DNA from: Ehretia macrophylla
Taxonomy: Eukaryota; Streptophyta; Magnoliopsida; Boraginales; Ehretiaceae
Reading direction: 5' to 3'
DNA: 64,000 nucleotides
NCBI GenBank assembly: GCA_037974665.1
Contig: CM075767.1
Span: 31,583,498 to 31,647,497 of the forward strand
Each line of letters starts with the position of its first letter. Within the stretch, counting starts at the first letter, position 1. Under the pieces are notes generated by a model. That model was not told the origin of the DNA. It made no database searches and saw only the letters and a program-made list of their open reading frames with translations. The position numbers and the translations under genes were made by a program. Positions 10,025-22,489 of this stretch are shown here, piece after piece.

Positions 10025-10143
10025 AGGGTGCAACACGAAGACTTCCCAGGAGGTCACCCATCTTAGTGCTACTCTCGCCCAAGCACGCTTAACTTCGGAG
10101 TTCTGATGGGATCCGGTGCATTAGTGCTGGTATGATCACACCC
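10025..10143 (-). rRNA. 5S rRNA: 5S rRNA gene, copy 14
   Basis: Full length. Changes: C6T, T76C, G81A, C93T, C105T, C119T. C93T and C105T are shared with copies 17 and 20, its partners in the three-unit repeat. Confidence 0.92.
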
Positions 10144-10702
10144 GTCATGTTGAGGGCACAATTCCTTTATGTGTTAATGGTTCATAGTCCCATCCTAGAG
10201 AGATGGCCCATTCAGAAGGCCCAATGGGCTTAACAACAACCCATCCTCTTCAACAACGCAGCATCCTCACAAGACGTGATATCGACGCGTTGTAGGGCCC
10301 TCTAATGTCCCGCGAGTAAGGTTGTCGTCATTTTAATAGCTCACGACATACGATCCAGGACGAAAAAGTAGAGCTTAATAAGAAAATTGGCCCGAAACTG
10401 ATGAAAATGTTCCATTTTGGGCTCCAATAATGGGCACAACGAGCAAGATGGCTGCCCCCGTCGTATAGCTCTCGGAGAGCTTTGCAAAGGTATGCTGCGC
10501 GCCGCGTAACTCCCTACGGATCAAAAGTTATGGGTACCGGAGCGATGGAGACCTGGTCACAAGCCCTAAGCCCTCGGTTTACAGGCCCAGCCACCACGTG
10601 AAGCGAAGTTGTCTTGCCCATGGTGCCGTGGGATTCGATAATAGAAATATGGTGGATAAAGTATCTTTGCAACCCTAACCGGAGGAAAAAAAATTGAAAA
10701 GG

Positions 10703-10820
10703 GGAATGCAACACGACGACTTCCCAAGGGGTCACCCATCCTAGTACTACTCTTGCCTAAGCACGCCTAACTTCGGAGTTCTGATGGGATCCGGTGCATT
10801 AGTGCTGGTATATCGCACCC
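10703..10820 (-). rRNA. 5S rRNA: 5S rRNA gene, copy 15
   Basis: 118 nt: base C10 is missing, as in copies 18 and 21. Other changes: A55G and G64A in box A, G68A, C95T, C105G, plus T at 116 and 117. Loss of C10 lies beside helix I and box A is hit, so it may be a pseudogene. Confidence 0.88.
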
Positions 10821-11378
10821 GTCATGTTGAGGGCACAATTCATTTATGTGTTAACGGTTCACAGTCCCAGCCTAGAGAGATGGCCCATTCAGAAGGCCCA
10901 ATGGTCTTAACGACAACCCATCCGCTTCAACAACCCAACAACCTCGCAAGACGAGATATCGACAGGTTGTAGGGCCCTCTATTGTCCCGCGAGTAAGGTT
11001 GCCGTCCTTTTAACAGCTCACGACGTATGATACGGAATGGAAAAATAGAGTAAAATGTGAAAAGTGGCCCGAAACTGATGAAAACATTTGATTTTGGGCT
11101 GCAAAAAGGGCACAGCGAGCAAGCTAGTTTCTCCCGTCGTAGAGCTATCGAAGAGCTTTGCAACGGTATGCTGTACACCGCGTAACTCCTTACGGATCAT
11201 AAGTTATGGGCACCGGTGCGATGGAGACCTGGTCGCAAGCCCTACGCCCTCGGTTTGCGTGCCCAGCCTCCACGTGAAGCGAAGTTGTCTTGCCTATGGT
11301 GCCGTGGGATACAATTATATAAATGTGGTGGATAAAGTATCTTGGCAACCCTAACTAGAGGAAAAAAAATTGAAAATG

Positions 11379-11497
11379 GGGATGCAACACGAGGACTTCC
11401 CAGGGGGTCACCCATCCTAGTACTACTCTCGCCCAAGCACGCTTGACTTCGGAGTTCAGATGGGATCCGGTGCATTAGTGCTGGTATTATCGCACCC
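11379..11497 (-). rRNA. 5S rRNA: 5S rRNA gene, copy 16
   Basis: Full length. Changes: C10A, A40T, T53C, C116T. A40T and T53C are shared with copies 13 and 19 at the same place in the three-unit repeat. Confidence 0.92.
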
Positions 11498-12055
11498 GTT
11501 ATGTTGTGTGCATAATTCCTTTATGTGTTAGCGGTTCACAGTCCCAGCCTAGAGGGATGGCCCATTCAGAAGGCCCAATGGGCTTAACGACAACCCATCC
11601 GCTTCAACAACCCAGCATCCTTGCAAGACGTGATATCAACACGTTGTAGGGCCATCTAATGTCCCGCGAGTAAGATTTTCGTCCTTTTAATAGCTCACGA
11701 CGTACGATCCGGAACGGAAAAACTGAGGTAAACTAGAAAAGTGGCCCGAAACTGATGAAAATGTTCGACTTTGTGCCCCTAAAAGGGCACAGCGAGCAAG
11801 CTTGCTGCCACCGTCGTCGAGCTCTCGGAGAGCTTTCCAATGGTATGCCGTGCACCGCGTAAATCCTTACGGATCAGAGGTTATGGTCACCGGAGCGACG
11901 GGGAGCTAGTCATAAGCCCTACGCCCTTGGTTTGCGGGCCCAACCTCCACGTGAAGCGAAGTTGTCTTGCCCAAGGTGTCGTGGGATTCGATAATAGAAA
12001 TGTGGCGGGTAAAGTATCTTGGCAACCCTAACCGGAGGAAAAAAAATTGAAAAGG

Positions 12056-12174
12056 AGGGTGCAACACGAAGACTTCCCAGGAGGTCACCCATCATAGCGC
12101 TACTCTCGCCCAAGCACGCTTAACTTCGGAGTTCTGATGGGATCCGGTGCATTAGTGCTGGTATGATCGCACCC
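12056..12174 (-). rRNA. 5S rRNA: 5S rRNA gene, copy 17
   Basis: Full length. Changes: T76C, A77G, G81T in box C, C93T, C105T. Confidence 0.91.
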
Positions 12175-12733
12175 GTCATGTTGAGGGCACAATTCCTTTA
12201 TGTGTTAACGGTTCACAGTCCCATCCTAGAGAGATGGCACATTCAGAAGGCCCAATGGGCTTAACAACAAGCCTTCCGCTTCAACAACCCAGCATCCTCA
12301 CAAGACGTGATATCGACGCGTTGTAGGGCCCTCTAATGTCCCGCGAGTAAGGTTGTCATCCTTTTAATAGCTCACGACGTACGATCCAGGACGGAAAAAT
12401 AGAGCTTAATAAGAAAATTGGCCCGAAACTGATGAAAATGTTCCATTTTGGGCTCCAATAATGGGCACAACGAGCAAGATGGCTGCCCTCGTCGTATAGC
12501 TCTCGGAGAGCTTTGCAACGGTATGTTGCGCGCCGCGTAACTCCCTACGGATCAAAAGTTATGGGTACCGGAGCGACGGAGACCTGGTCACAAGCCCTAC
12601 GCCCTCGGTTTGCAGGCCCTGCCTCCACGTGAATCTAAGTTGTCTTGCCCATGGTGCCGTGGGATTCGATAATAGAAATATGGTGGATAAAGTATCTTGG
12701 CAACCCTAACCGGAGGAAAAAAAATTGAAAAGG

Positions 12734-12851
12734 GGAATGCAACACGAGGACTTCCCAAGGGGTCACCCATCCTAGTACTACTCTCGCCTAAGCACGCCTA
12801 ACTTCGGAGTTCTGATGGGATCCGGTGCATTAGTGCTGGTATATCGCACCC
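12734..12851 (-). rRNA. 5S rRNA: 5S rRNA gene, copy 18
   Basis: 118 nt with C10 missing, like copies 15 and 21. Other changes: A55G and G64A in box A, C95T. Confidence 0.89.
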
Positions 12852-13409
12852 GTCATGTTGAGGGCACAATTCCTTTATGTGTTAATGGTTCACAGTCCCA
12901 GCCTAGAGAGATGGCCCATTCAGAAGGCCCAATGGTCTTAACGACAACCCATCTGCTTCAACAACCTAGCAACCTCGCAAGATGAGATATCGAAGCGTTG
13001 TAGGGCCGTCTATTGTCCCGCGAGTAAGGTTGCCGTCCTTTTAACAGCTCACGACGTATGATACGGGACGGAAAAACAAAGTAAAATGTGAAAAGTGGCC
13101 CAAAACTGATGAAAACGTATGATTTTGGGCTGCAAAAAGGGCACAGCGAGCAAGCTAGCTTCTCCCGTCGTAGAGCTCTCGAAGAGCTTCGCAATGGTAT
13201 GCTGTACGCCGCGTAACTCCTTACGGATCAAAAGTTATGGGCACCGAAGCGACAGAGACCTGGTCGCAAGCCCTACGCACTCGGTTTGCGTGCCCAACTT
13301 CCACGTGAAGCGAAGTTGTCTTGACCAAGGTACCGTGGAATACAATTATAGAAATGTGGTGGATAAAGTATCTTGGCAACCCTAGCCGGAGGAAAAAAAA
13401 TTGAAAATG

Positions 13410-13528
13410 GGGATGCAACACGAGGACTTCCCAGGGGGTCACCCATCCTAGTACTATTCTTGCCCAAGCACGCTTGACTTCGGAGTTCAGATGGGATCCG
13501 GTGCATTAGTGCTGGTATGATCGCACCC
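13410..13528 (-). rRNA. 5S rRNA: 5S rRNA gene, copy 19
   Basis: Full length. Changes: A40T, T53C, G68A and G72A in the intermediate element, C116T. Confidence 0.91.
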
Positions 13529-14086
13529 ATTATGTTGTGGGCACAATTCCTTTATGTGTTAACGATTCATAGTCCCAGCCTAGAGGGATGGCCCATTCAG
13601 AAGGCCCAATGGGCTTAACGACAACCCATCCGCTTCGACAATCCAGCATCCTCGCAAGACGTGATATCAACACGTTGTAGGGCCATCTAATGTCCCGCAA
13701 GTAAGGTTTTCGTCCTTTTAATAGCTCACGACGTACGATCTGGGACGGAAAAACTGAGGTAAATTAGAAAAGTGGCCCGAAACTGATGAAAATGTTCGAC
13801 TTTGTGCTCCTAAAAGGGCACAGCGAGCAAGCTTGCTGCCACCGTCGTCGAGCTCTCGGAGAGCTTTCCAATGGTATGCCGTGCACCGCGTAACTCCTTA
13901 CGGATCAAAGGTTATGGTCACCGGAGCGACGGGGAGCTGGTCATAAGCCCTACGCCCTCGGTATGCGGGCCCAACCTCCACGTGAAGCGAAGTTGTCTTG
14001 CCCAAGGTGTCGTGGGATTCGATAATAGAAATGTGGTGGGTAAAGTATCTTGGCAACCCTAACCGGAGGAAAAAAAATTGAAAAGG

Positions 14087-14205
14087 CGGGTGCAACACGA
14101 AGACTTCCCAGGAGGTCACCCATCCTAGTGCTACTCTCGCCCAAGCACGCTTAACTTCGGAGTTCTGATGGGATCCGGTGCATTAGTGCTGGTATGATCG
14201 CACTC
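14087..14205 (-). rRNA. 5S rRNA: 5S rRNA gene, copy 20
   Basis: Full length. Changes: G2A, T76C, C93T, C105T. Confidence 0.92.
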
Positions 14206-14764
14206 GTCATGTTGAGGGCACAATTCATTTATGTGTTAACGGTTCACAGTCCCATCCTAGAGAGATGGCCCATTCAGAAGGCCCAATGGGCTTAACAACA
14301 ACCCATCTGCTTCAACAACGCAGCATCCTCACAAGACGTGATATCGACGCGTTGTAGAGCCCTCTAATGTCCCGCGAGTAAGGTTGTCGTCCTTTTAATA
14401 GCTCACGACGTACGATCCAGGACGGAAAAATATAGCTTAATAAGAAAATTGGCCCAAAACTGATGAAAATGTTCCATTTTGGGTTCCAATAATGGGCACA
14501 ACGAGCAAGATGGCTGCCCCCGTCGTATAACTCTCGGAGAGCTTTGCAACGGTATGCTGCGCGCCGCGTAACTCCCTACGGATCAAAAGTTATGGGTACC
14601 GGTGCGACGGAGACCTTGTCACAAGCCCTACGCCCTCGGTTTGCAAGCCCAGCCTCCACGTGAAGCGAAGTTGTCTTGCCCATGGTGCCGTGGGATTCGA
14701 TAATAGAAATATGGTGGATAAAGTATCTTGGCAACCCTAACCAGAGGAAACAAAATTGAAAAGG

Positions 14765-14882
14765 GGAATGCAACACGAGGACTTCCCAAGCGGTCAACCA
14801 TCCTAGTACTACTATCGCCTAAGCACGCCTAACTTCGGAGTTCTGATGGGATCCGGTGCATTAGTGCTGGTATATCGCACCC
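14765..14882 (-). rRNA. 5S rRNA: 5S rRNA gene, copy 21
   Basis: 118 nt with C10 missing. Other changes: A55G, G64A, G70T, G87T in box C, C93G, C95T. It is the most decayed of the C10-less trio. Confidence 0.87.
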
Positions 14883-15441
14883 GTCATGTTGAGGGCACAA
14901 TTCCTTTATGTGTTAACGGTTCACAGTCCCAGCCTAGAGAGATGGCCCATTCAGAAGGCCCAATGGTCTTAACGACAACCCATCCGCTTCAACAACCCAG
15001 CAACCTCGCAAGACGAGATATCGACGCGTTGTAGGGCCCTCTATTGTCCCGCGAGTAAGGTTGCCGTCCTTTTAATAGCTCACGATGTACGATCTGGGAC
15101 GGAAAAACAGAGCGAAATGTGAAAAGTGGCCCGAAACTGATTGTAAACGTTCGATTTTGGGCAGCAAAAAGGGCATAGCAAGTAAGCTAGCTGCCCCCGT
15201 CGTAGAGCTCTCGAAGAGCTTTCCAATAGTATGCTGTGCGCCTCGTAACTCCTTACGGATAAAAAGTTAATGGCACCGGAGCGACGGAGACCTGGTCACA
15301 GGCCCTACGCCCTCGGTTTGCGGGCCCAGCCTCCATGTGAAGCGAAGTTGTCTTGCCCAAGGTGCCGTGGGATTTGATAGTAGAAATGTGGGAGATAAAG
15401 TATCTTGGCAACCCTAACCGGAGGAAAAAAAATTGAAAAGG

Positions 15442-15560
15442 GAAGAGCAAAACGAGGACTTCCCAGGGGGTCACCCATCCTAGTACTACTCTCGCCCAAC
15501 CACGCTTAACTTCGGAGTTCTGACGGGATCCGGTGCATTAGTGCTGGTTTGATCGTACCC
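15442..15560 (-). rRNA. 5S rRNA: 5S rRNA gene, copy 22
   Basis: Full length. Changes: G5A, T12A, A37G, C61G, G110T, A115T; the 3' end bases are also altered. Helix I pairing is weakened. Confidence 0.88.
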
Positions 15561-16117
15561 GTCATGTTGAGGGCAGAATTCCTTTATATGTTAACGGTTC
15601 GCAATCCAAGCCTAGAGAGATGGCCCATTTAGAAGGCCCAATGGGCTTAACGACAACCCATCCGCTTCAACAACCCAGCATCCTCGCAAGATGAGATATC
15701 GACGAATTGTAGGGTCCTCTAATGTTCCGCGAGTAACGTTGTCGTCCTTTTAATAGCTCATGACGTACGATCTGGGACGAAAAAACAGAGCTAAATTAGA
15801 AAAGTGCCCGAAACTGATGAAAATGTTTGATTTTGGGCTCCAAAAAGGGCACAGCAAGCATGTATGCTGCCACCATCGTCGAGATCTCAGAGAGCTTTAC
15901 AACGTTATACTGTACACCGCGTAACTCCTTACGGATCAAAAGTTATGGGCACCGAAGCTACGGAGAGCTGGTTACAAGCCCTACGCCATCGGTTTGCGGG
16001 CCCAGCCTCCACGTGAATCGAAGTTGTCTTGTCCATTGTGCCGTGGGATTCGATAATAGAAATATGGTGGATAAAGTATCTTGGCAACCCTAACTGGAGG
16101 AAAAAAAATTGAAAAGG

Positions 16118-16236
16118 GGGGTGCAACACGAGGACTTCCCAGGGTGTCACCCATCCTTGTACTACTCTCGCCCAAGCACGCTTAACTTCGGAGTTCTGAT
16201 GGGATCCGGTGAATTAGTGCTGGTATGATCGCACCC
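16118..16236 (-). rRNA. 5S rRNA: 5S rRNA gene, copy 23
   Basis: Full length. Changes: G25T, T79A, C92A. Confidence 0.93.
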
Positions 16237-16793
16237 GTCATGTTGAGGGCACAATTCCTTTATGTGTTAACGGTTCACAGTCCCAGCCTAGAGAGATGGC
16301 ACATTCAGAAGGCCCAATGGGCTTAACAACAACCCATCCGCTTCAACAACCCAGCATCCTCGCAAGACGAGATATCGACGCGTTGTAGGGTCCTATAATG
16401 TTCCGTGAGTAAGGTGTCGTGCTTTTAACAGCTCACGACGTACGATCCGGGATGGAAAAACAGAGCTTAATAAGAACAGTGGCCCAAAACTGATGAAAAA
16501 ATTCCATTTTGGGCTCCAAGAAGGGCACAGCGAGCAAACTGGTTGCCCTCGTCGTAGAGCTCTCGGAGAGCTTTGCAACGGTATGCTGTGCGCCGCATAA
16601 CTCCTTACGGATCAAAAGTTATGGGCACCGGAGCGATGGAGACCTGGTCACAAGCACTACGGCCTCCGTTTGCGGGCCCAGCCTCCACGTGAAGCGAAGT
16701 TGTCTTTCCCAAGGTGCCGTGGGATTCGATAATTGAAATGTAGCGGATTAAGCATCTTGTCAACCCTAACCGGAAGAAAAAAAATTGAAAAGG

Positions 16794-16912
16794 GGGGTGC
16801 AACACGAGGAAATCCCAGGGGGTCACCCATCCTACTACTACTCTCGCCCAAGAATGATTAAATTCAGAGTTCTGATGGGATCCGGTGCATTAGTGCTGGT
16901 ATGATCGCACCC
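16794..16912 (-). rRNA. 5S rRNA: 5S rRNA gene, copy 24
   Basis: Full length but box A is badly damaged: G51T, G56T, G58A, G60T. Also C47T, C78G, A101T, G102T. Very likely a pseudogene. Confidence 0.86.
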
Positions 16913-17274
16913 GTCATGTTGAAGGCACAATTCCTTTATGTGTTAATGGTTCACAGTCCCAGCCTAGAGAGATGGCCCATTCAGAAGGCCTAATGGGCAT
17001 AACAACAACCCATCCGCTTCAATAACGCAGCATCCTCGCAAGACGTGATATCGACGCGGTGTAGGGCCCTCTAATGTCCCGCGTGTAAGGTTGTCATCCT
17101 TTTAATAGCTCACGATGTACGATCTGGGACGAAAAAACAAAGCAAAACAAGAAAAGTGGCCAAAAACTGATGAAAACGTTCGATTTTAGGCCCCAAAAGG
17201 GCATAGCAAGTAAGCTAGCTGCCCCCGTCGTAGAGCTCTCGAAGTGCTTTCCAACGGTATGCTGTGCGCCGTGT

Positions 17275-17290
17275 AACTCCTTTGATAATA
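17275..17290. other. Spacer deletion junction (about 120 bp lost)
   Basis: The spacer jumps from GTAACTCC directly to TTTGATAATAGAAATG. Normal units have about 120 bp between these motifs. This explains the 556-bp distance between genes 24 and 25. Confidence 0.85.
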
Positions 17291-17349
17291 GAAATGTGGG
17301 AGATAAAGTATCTTGGCTACCCTAACCGGAGGAAAAAAAATGGAAAAGG

Positions 17350-17468
17350 GGAGTGCAAAACGAGGACTTCCCAGGGGGTCACCCATCCTAGTACTACTCT
17401 CACCCAAGCACGCTTAACTTCGGAGTTCTTATGGGATCTGGTGCATTAGCGCTGGTTTGATCGCACCC
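17350..17468 (-). rRNA. 5S rRNA: 5S rRNA gene, copy 25
   Basis: Full length. Changes: T12A, A19G, G30A, C39A, C67T, G110T, C117T. Confidence 0.89.
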
Positions 17469-18745
17469 GTCATGTTGAGGGCACAATTCCTTTATATGTT
17501 AACGGTTCACAGTCCCAGCCTAGAGGTATGGCCCATTCAGAAGGCCCAATGGGCTTAACGACAACCCATCCGCTTCAACAACCCAGCATCCTCGCAAGAC
17601 GAGATATCGACGCATTGTAGGGTCCTCTAATGTTCCGTGAGTAAGGTGTCGTCCTTTTAATAGCTCATGACGTACGATCCAGGACCGAAAAACTGAGGTA
17701 AATTAGAAAAGTGCCCGAAACAGATAAAAATGTTCGATTTTGGGCTCCAAAAAGGGCACAGCAAGCATGTATTCTGCCATCGTCGTCGAGATCTCGGAGA
17801 GCTTTCCAACGTTATGTTGTACGGCGCGTAACTCCTTACGGATCAAAATTTATGGGCACCGGAGCTACGGAGAGCTGGTCACAAGCCCGACGCCATCGGT
17901 TTGGGGGCCCAGCCTCCACGTGCAGCGAAGTTGTCTAGTCCAATGTACCGTGGGATTCGATAATTGAAATGTGGCGGATAAAGTATCTTGGCATCCCTAA
18001 CTGGAGGAAAAAAAATTGAAAATGGGGGTGCAACACGAGGACTTCCCAGGGGGTCACCCATCCTAGTACTACTCTCACCCAAGCACGCTTAACTTCGGAG
18101 TTCTAACGGGATCTGGTGCATTAGTGCTGGTTTGATCGCACCCGTCATGTTGAGGGCACAATTCCTTTATATGTTAACGGTTCACAGTCCTAGCCTAGAG
18201 GTATGGCCCATTCAGAAGGCCCAATGGGCTTAACGACAACCCATCCGCTTCAACAACCCAGCATCCTCGCAAGACGAGATATCGACGCATTGTAGGGTCC
18301 TCTAATGTTCCGTGAGTAAGGTGTCGTCCTTTTAATAGCTCATGACGTACGATCCAGGACCGAAAAACTGAGGTAAATTAGAAAAGTGCCCGAAACTGAT
18401 GAAAATGTTCGATTTTGGGCTCCAAAAAGGGCACAGTAAGAATGTATTCTGCCATCATCGTCGAGATCTCGGAGAGCTTTCGAACGTTATGTTGTACGGC
18501 GCGTAACTCCTTACGGATCAAAATTTATGGGCACCGGAGCTACGGAGAGCTGGTCACAAGCCCGACGCCATCGGTTTGGGGGCCCAGCCTCCACGTGAAG
18601 CGAAGTTGTCTTGTCCAATGTACCGTGGGATTCGATAATTGAAATGTGGCGGATAAAGTATCTTGGCAACCCTAACTGGAAGAAAAAAAGTTGAAAATGG
18701 GGGTGCAACACGAGGACTTCCCAGGGGGTCACCCATCCTAGTACT
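17398..18745. repeat. Recent two-unit tandem duplication (period 675 bp)
   Basis: 17398-18072 and about 18073-18745 share rare marks: CTCTCACCC and GGTTTGATCG in the gene, TTTATATGTT upstream, GAGGTATGGCCC, GGACCGAAAAACTGAGG and a one-base-shorter AAAAGTGCCCG. The two copies look almost identical, so the duplication is recent relative to the rest of the array. Confidence 0.85.
18025..18143 (-). rRNA. 5S rRNA: 5S rRNA gene, copy 26
   Basis: Full length. Changes: T12A, G30A, A37G, C39T, C67T. T12A, G30A and C67T are shared with copy 25. Confidence 0.9.
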
Positions 18746-18818
18746 ACTCTCGCCCAAGCACGCTTAACTTCGGAGTTTTGATGGGATCCAGAGCATTAGT
18801 GCCGGTATGATCGTACCA
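18700..18818 (-). rRNA. 5S rRNA: 5S rRNA gene, copy 27
   Basis: Full length. Changes: G1T, G5A, A16G, A27T, C29T, G41A. The start base and helix I are affected. Confidence 0.89.
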
Positions 18819-19365
18819 GTCATGTTGAGGGCACAATTCCTTTATGCGTTAACGGTTCACAGTCATAGCCTAGAGAGATGGCCCATTCAGAAGGCCCAAT
18901 GGGCTTAACAACAACCCATCCGCTTCAACAACGCAGCATCCTCGCAGGACGTGATATCGATGCGTTGTAGGGCCCTCTAATGTCCCGCGAGTATGGTTTT
19001 CGTCCTTTTAACAGCTCACGACGTACGATCCGGGACGGAAAAACAGAGCTTAATAAGAAAAGTGGCCCGAAACTGATGAAAAAGTTCCATTTTGGGCTCC
19101 AAAAAGGGTACAGCGAGCAAGCTGGCTGCCCCCGTCGTAGAGCTCTGCAATGGTATGCTGTGCGCCGTGTAACTCCACACGGATCAAAAGTTATGGGCAT
19201 CGGAGCGACGGAGACCTGGTCACAAGCCCTACGCCCTCGGTTTGCAGGCCCAACCTCCACGTCAAGCGAAGTTGTCTTGCTCAAGGTGCTGTGGTATTAG
19301 ATAATAGAAATGTGGGGGATAAAGTATCTTGGAAACCCTAACCGGAGGAAAAAAAATTGAAAAGG

Positions 19366-19484
19366 GGGGTGCAACATGAGGACTTCCCAGAGGGTCACCC
19401 ATCCTAGTACTACCCTCACCCTAGGATGCTTAACTTCGGAGTTCTGATGGGATCCGGTGCATTAGTGCTGGTATGATCGCACCC
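19366..19484 (-). rRNA. 5S rRNA: 5S rRNA gene, copy 28
   Basis: Full length. Changes: G58A, G60C, T63A, C67T, A71G, C94T, G108A. Box A and the intermediate element are both hit. Confidence 0.87.
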
Positions 19485-20042
19485 GTCATGTTGAGGACAC
19501 AGTTCCTTTATGTGTTAACGGTTCACAGTCCCAGCCTAGAGAGATGGCCCAATTAGAAGGCCCAATGGGCTTAACAACAGCCCATCCGCTTCAACAACGC
19601 AGCATCCTCGCATGACGTGATATCGACGCATTGTAGGGCCCTCTAATGTACCGCTAGTAAGGTTGTCGTCCTTTTAACAGCTCACGACGTACGATCCGGG
19701 ACGGAAAAACAGAGGTTAATAAGAAAACTGGACCGAAACAGATGAAAACGTTCGATTTTGGGCCCAAAAAAGGGCACAACGAGCAAACTAGCTGCCCCCG
19801 TCGTAGAGCTCTCGGAGAGCTTTGCAACGATATGCTGTGCGCCGCGTAACTCTTTACGGATCAAAAGTTATGGGCACCGGAGCGACGGAGACCTGGTCAC
19901 AAGCACTACGCCCTCGGTTTTCCAGCCCATCCTCCACGTGAAGTGAAGTTGTCTTGCCCAAGGTGCCGTGAGATTCGATAATTGAAATGTGGTGGATTAA
20001 GTATCTTGGCAACCCTAACCGGAGGAAAAAAAATTGAAAAAG

Positions 20043-20161
20043 GGGGTACAACACAAGGACTTCCCAGGGGGTCACCCATCCTAGTACTACTCTCGCCCAA
20101 GCACGCTTAACTTCAGAGTTTTGATGGGATCCGGTGCATTAGTGCTGGTATGATCGAACTC
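20043..20161 (-). rRNA. 5S rRNA: 5S rRNA gene, copy 29
   Basis: Full length. Changes: G2A, G5T, G41A, C47T, C107T, C114T. Helix I is weakened on both sides. Confidence 0.88.
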
Positions 20162-20718
20162 GTCATGTTGCGGGCACAATTCCTTTTTTTTGTTAACGGT
20201 TCACAGTCCCAGCCTAGAGAGATGGCCCGTTCAGAAGCCCAATGGGCTTAACGACAACCCATCCGCTTCAATAACCTACCATCCTTGCAAGATGAGATAT
20301 CGACGCGTTGTAGGGCCCTCTAATGTCCCGCGAGTAAGGTTGTCATCCTTTTAACAGCTCACGATGTACGAACCGTGATGAAAAAATAGAGCTAAATTAG
20401 AAAAGTGGCCCGAAACTGATGAAAAAGTTCAATTTTGGGCCCCAAAAAGGGCAAAGCGAGCAAGCTAGCTTCCTCCGTCATCGAGCTCTTGAAGTGCTTT
20501 CCAAGGGTATGCTGTGTGCCCTGTAACTCCTTACGGATCAAAAGTGATGTGTACCGGAGCGACGGAGACCTGCTCACAAGCCCTACGCCCTCGGTTTATG
20601 GGCCCAGCCTCCACGTGAAGCGAAGTTCTCTTGCCCAAGGTGCCGTGGGATTCAATAATAGAAATGTGGTGGATAAAGTATCTTGGCAACCCTAACAGGA
20701 GGTAAAAAATTGAAAAGG

Positions 20719-20837
20719 GGGATGTAACACGAGGACTTCCGAGGGGGTCACCCATCCTAGTATTACTCTCGGCCAAGCACGCTTAACTTCGGAGTTCTGA
20801 TGGGATCCGGTGCATTAGTATTGGTATGATCGCACTC
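20719..20837 (-). rRNA. 5S rRNA: 5S rRNA gene, copy 30
   Basis: Full length. Changes: G2A, G17A, C18T, G66C, G75A, G97C, G113A, C116T. Confidence 0.87.
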
Positions 20838-21396
20838 GTATTGTTGAGAGCACAATTCCTTTACGTGTTAACGGTTCACAGTCCCAACCTAAATAGATGG
20901 CCCATTCAGAAAGCCCAATGGGCTTAACGACAACCCATCCGCTTCAACAACCCAGCATCCTCGCAAGACTAGATACCGACGCATTGTAGGGCCCTCTAAT
21001 GTCCCGCATTTAAGGTTGTCGTCCTTTTAACAGCTCACGACATACGATCCGGGATGAAAAAATAGAGCTAAATCAGAAAAGTGGCCCGAAACTGAAGAAA
21101 ATTTTTGATTTTGGGTTCCAAGAAAGGGCACAGCGAGCAAGCTGGCTGCCCCCGTCGTAGAGCTCTCGGAGAACTTTCCAACCGTATGTTGTGCGCTGCG
21201 TAACTCCTTACGGATCAAAAGTTATGGGCACCGAAGCGAATGAGACCTGGTCATAAGCCCCACGCCCTTGGTTTACTGGCCCAGCCTCTACGTGAAGCGA
21301 AGTTGTCTTGCCTAAGGTGCCGTGGGATTCGATAATAGAAATGTGGTGGATAAAGTATCTTGGCAACCCTAACCAGAGGAAAAAAGATTGAAAATG

Positions 21397-21515
21397 GGGG
21401 TGCAACACGAGGACTTCCCAGGGGGTCACCCATCCTAGTACTACTCTCGCCCAAGCACGCTTAACTTCGGAGTTCTGATGGGATCCGGTGCATTAGTGTT
21501 GGTATGATCGCACCC
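21397..21515 (-). rRNA. 5S rRNA: 5S rRNA gene, copy 31
   Basis: One of the four best copies, with a single change, G17A. Its upstream TATA-like box reads CCGTTATG on the plus strand rather than CCTTTATG. Confidence 0.96.
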
Positions 21516-22073
21516 GTCTTGTTGTGGGCACAATTCCGTTATGTGTTATAGGTTCACAGTCCCAGCCTAAAGAGATGGCCCATTCAGAGGGCCCAATGGG
21601 CTTAACACAAACCCATCAGCTTCAACAACGCAACATCCTCGCAAGATGAGATATCGACCCGTTGTAGGGTTCTCTAATGTCCCGTGAGTAAGGTTGTCGT
21701 CCTTTTAATAGCTCACGACGTACGATCCGGGACGGAAAAACAGAGCTTAATAAGAAAAGTGGACCGAAATAGATGAAAACGTTCGATTTTGGGCTAAAAA
21801 AAGGGCACAACGAGCAAACTAGCTGTCCCCGTCGTAGAGCTCTCGTAGAGCTTTGCAACGGTATGCTGTACGCCGCGTAACTCCTTAGGGATCAAAAGTT
21901 ATGGGTACCGGAGCGACGGAGACCTGGTCACTAGCCCTATGCCCTCAGTTTGCGGGCCCAGCCTCCACGTGAAGCGAAGTTGTCTTGCCCAAGGTGCCGT
22001 GGGATTCGATAATAGAAATGTGGTGGATTAAGTATCTTGGAAAACCTAACCGGAGGAAACAAAATTGAAAAGG

Positions 22074-22192
22074 CGGGTTCAACACGAGGACTTCCCAAGG
22101 GGTCACCCATCCTAGTACTACTTTCGCCCAAGCACGCTTAACTTCGGAGTTCTGATGGGATCCGGTGCATTAGTGCTGGTATGATCGCACCC
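22074..22192 (-). rRNA. 5S rRNA: 5S rRNA gene, copy 32
   Basis: Full length. Changes: G70A, C95T, C114A, C119G. Confidence 0.92.
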
Positions 22193-22489
22193 GTCATGTT
22201 GAGGGCACAATTCTTTATGTGTTAACGGTTCACAGTCCCAGCCTAGAGAGATAGCCCATTCAAAGAGCCCAATGGGCTTAACAACAACCCATCCACTTCA
22301 ACAGTATAGCATCCTTGCAAGACGTGATATCGACGCGTTGTAGGGCCCTCTAATGTCCTGCGAGTAAGGTTGTCATCCTTTTAACAGCTCACGACGTACG
22401 ATCCGGGACGAAAAAACAGAGCTTAATAAGAAAAGTGGCCCGAAACTGATGAAAACGTTCGATTTTGGGCTCCGCAAACGGGCATAGCA

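Larger units (their letters stand above)
9440..11470. repeat. Higher-order repeat, copy a (three 5S units)
   Basis: First of three copies of a three-unit block with period about 2031 bp. Diagnostic marks: GTTATGTTGTGGGC after gene 13, ATATCAACACGTTGT in the first spacer, GAAGACTTCCCAGGAGG in the second gene (14), and the one-base loss in the third gene (15) giving GGTATATCGC. Confidence 0.85.
11471..13501. repeat. Higher-order repeat, copy b (three 5S units)
   Basis: Second copy of the three-unit block, carrying genes 16 (end), 17, 18 and most of 19. It has the same marks as copy a at an offset of 2030-2031 bp. By eye it matches copy a far more closely than adjacent units match each other. 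Confidence 0.85.
13502..15060. repeat. Higher-order repeat, copy c (incomplete)
   Basis: Third copy of the three-unit block, containing genes 20 and 21 and the spacers around them. The similarity fades after about 15.06 kb, where the spacer switches to another class, so this copy covers a little over two units. Confidence 0.8.
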
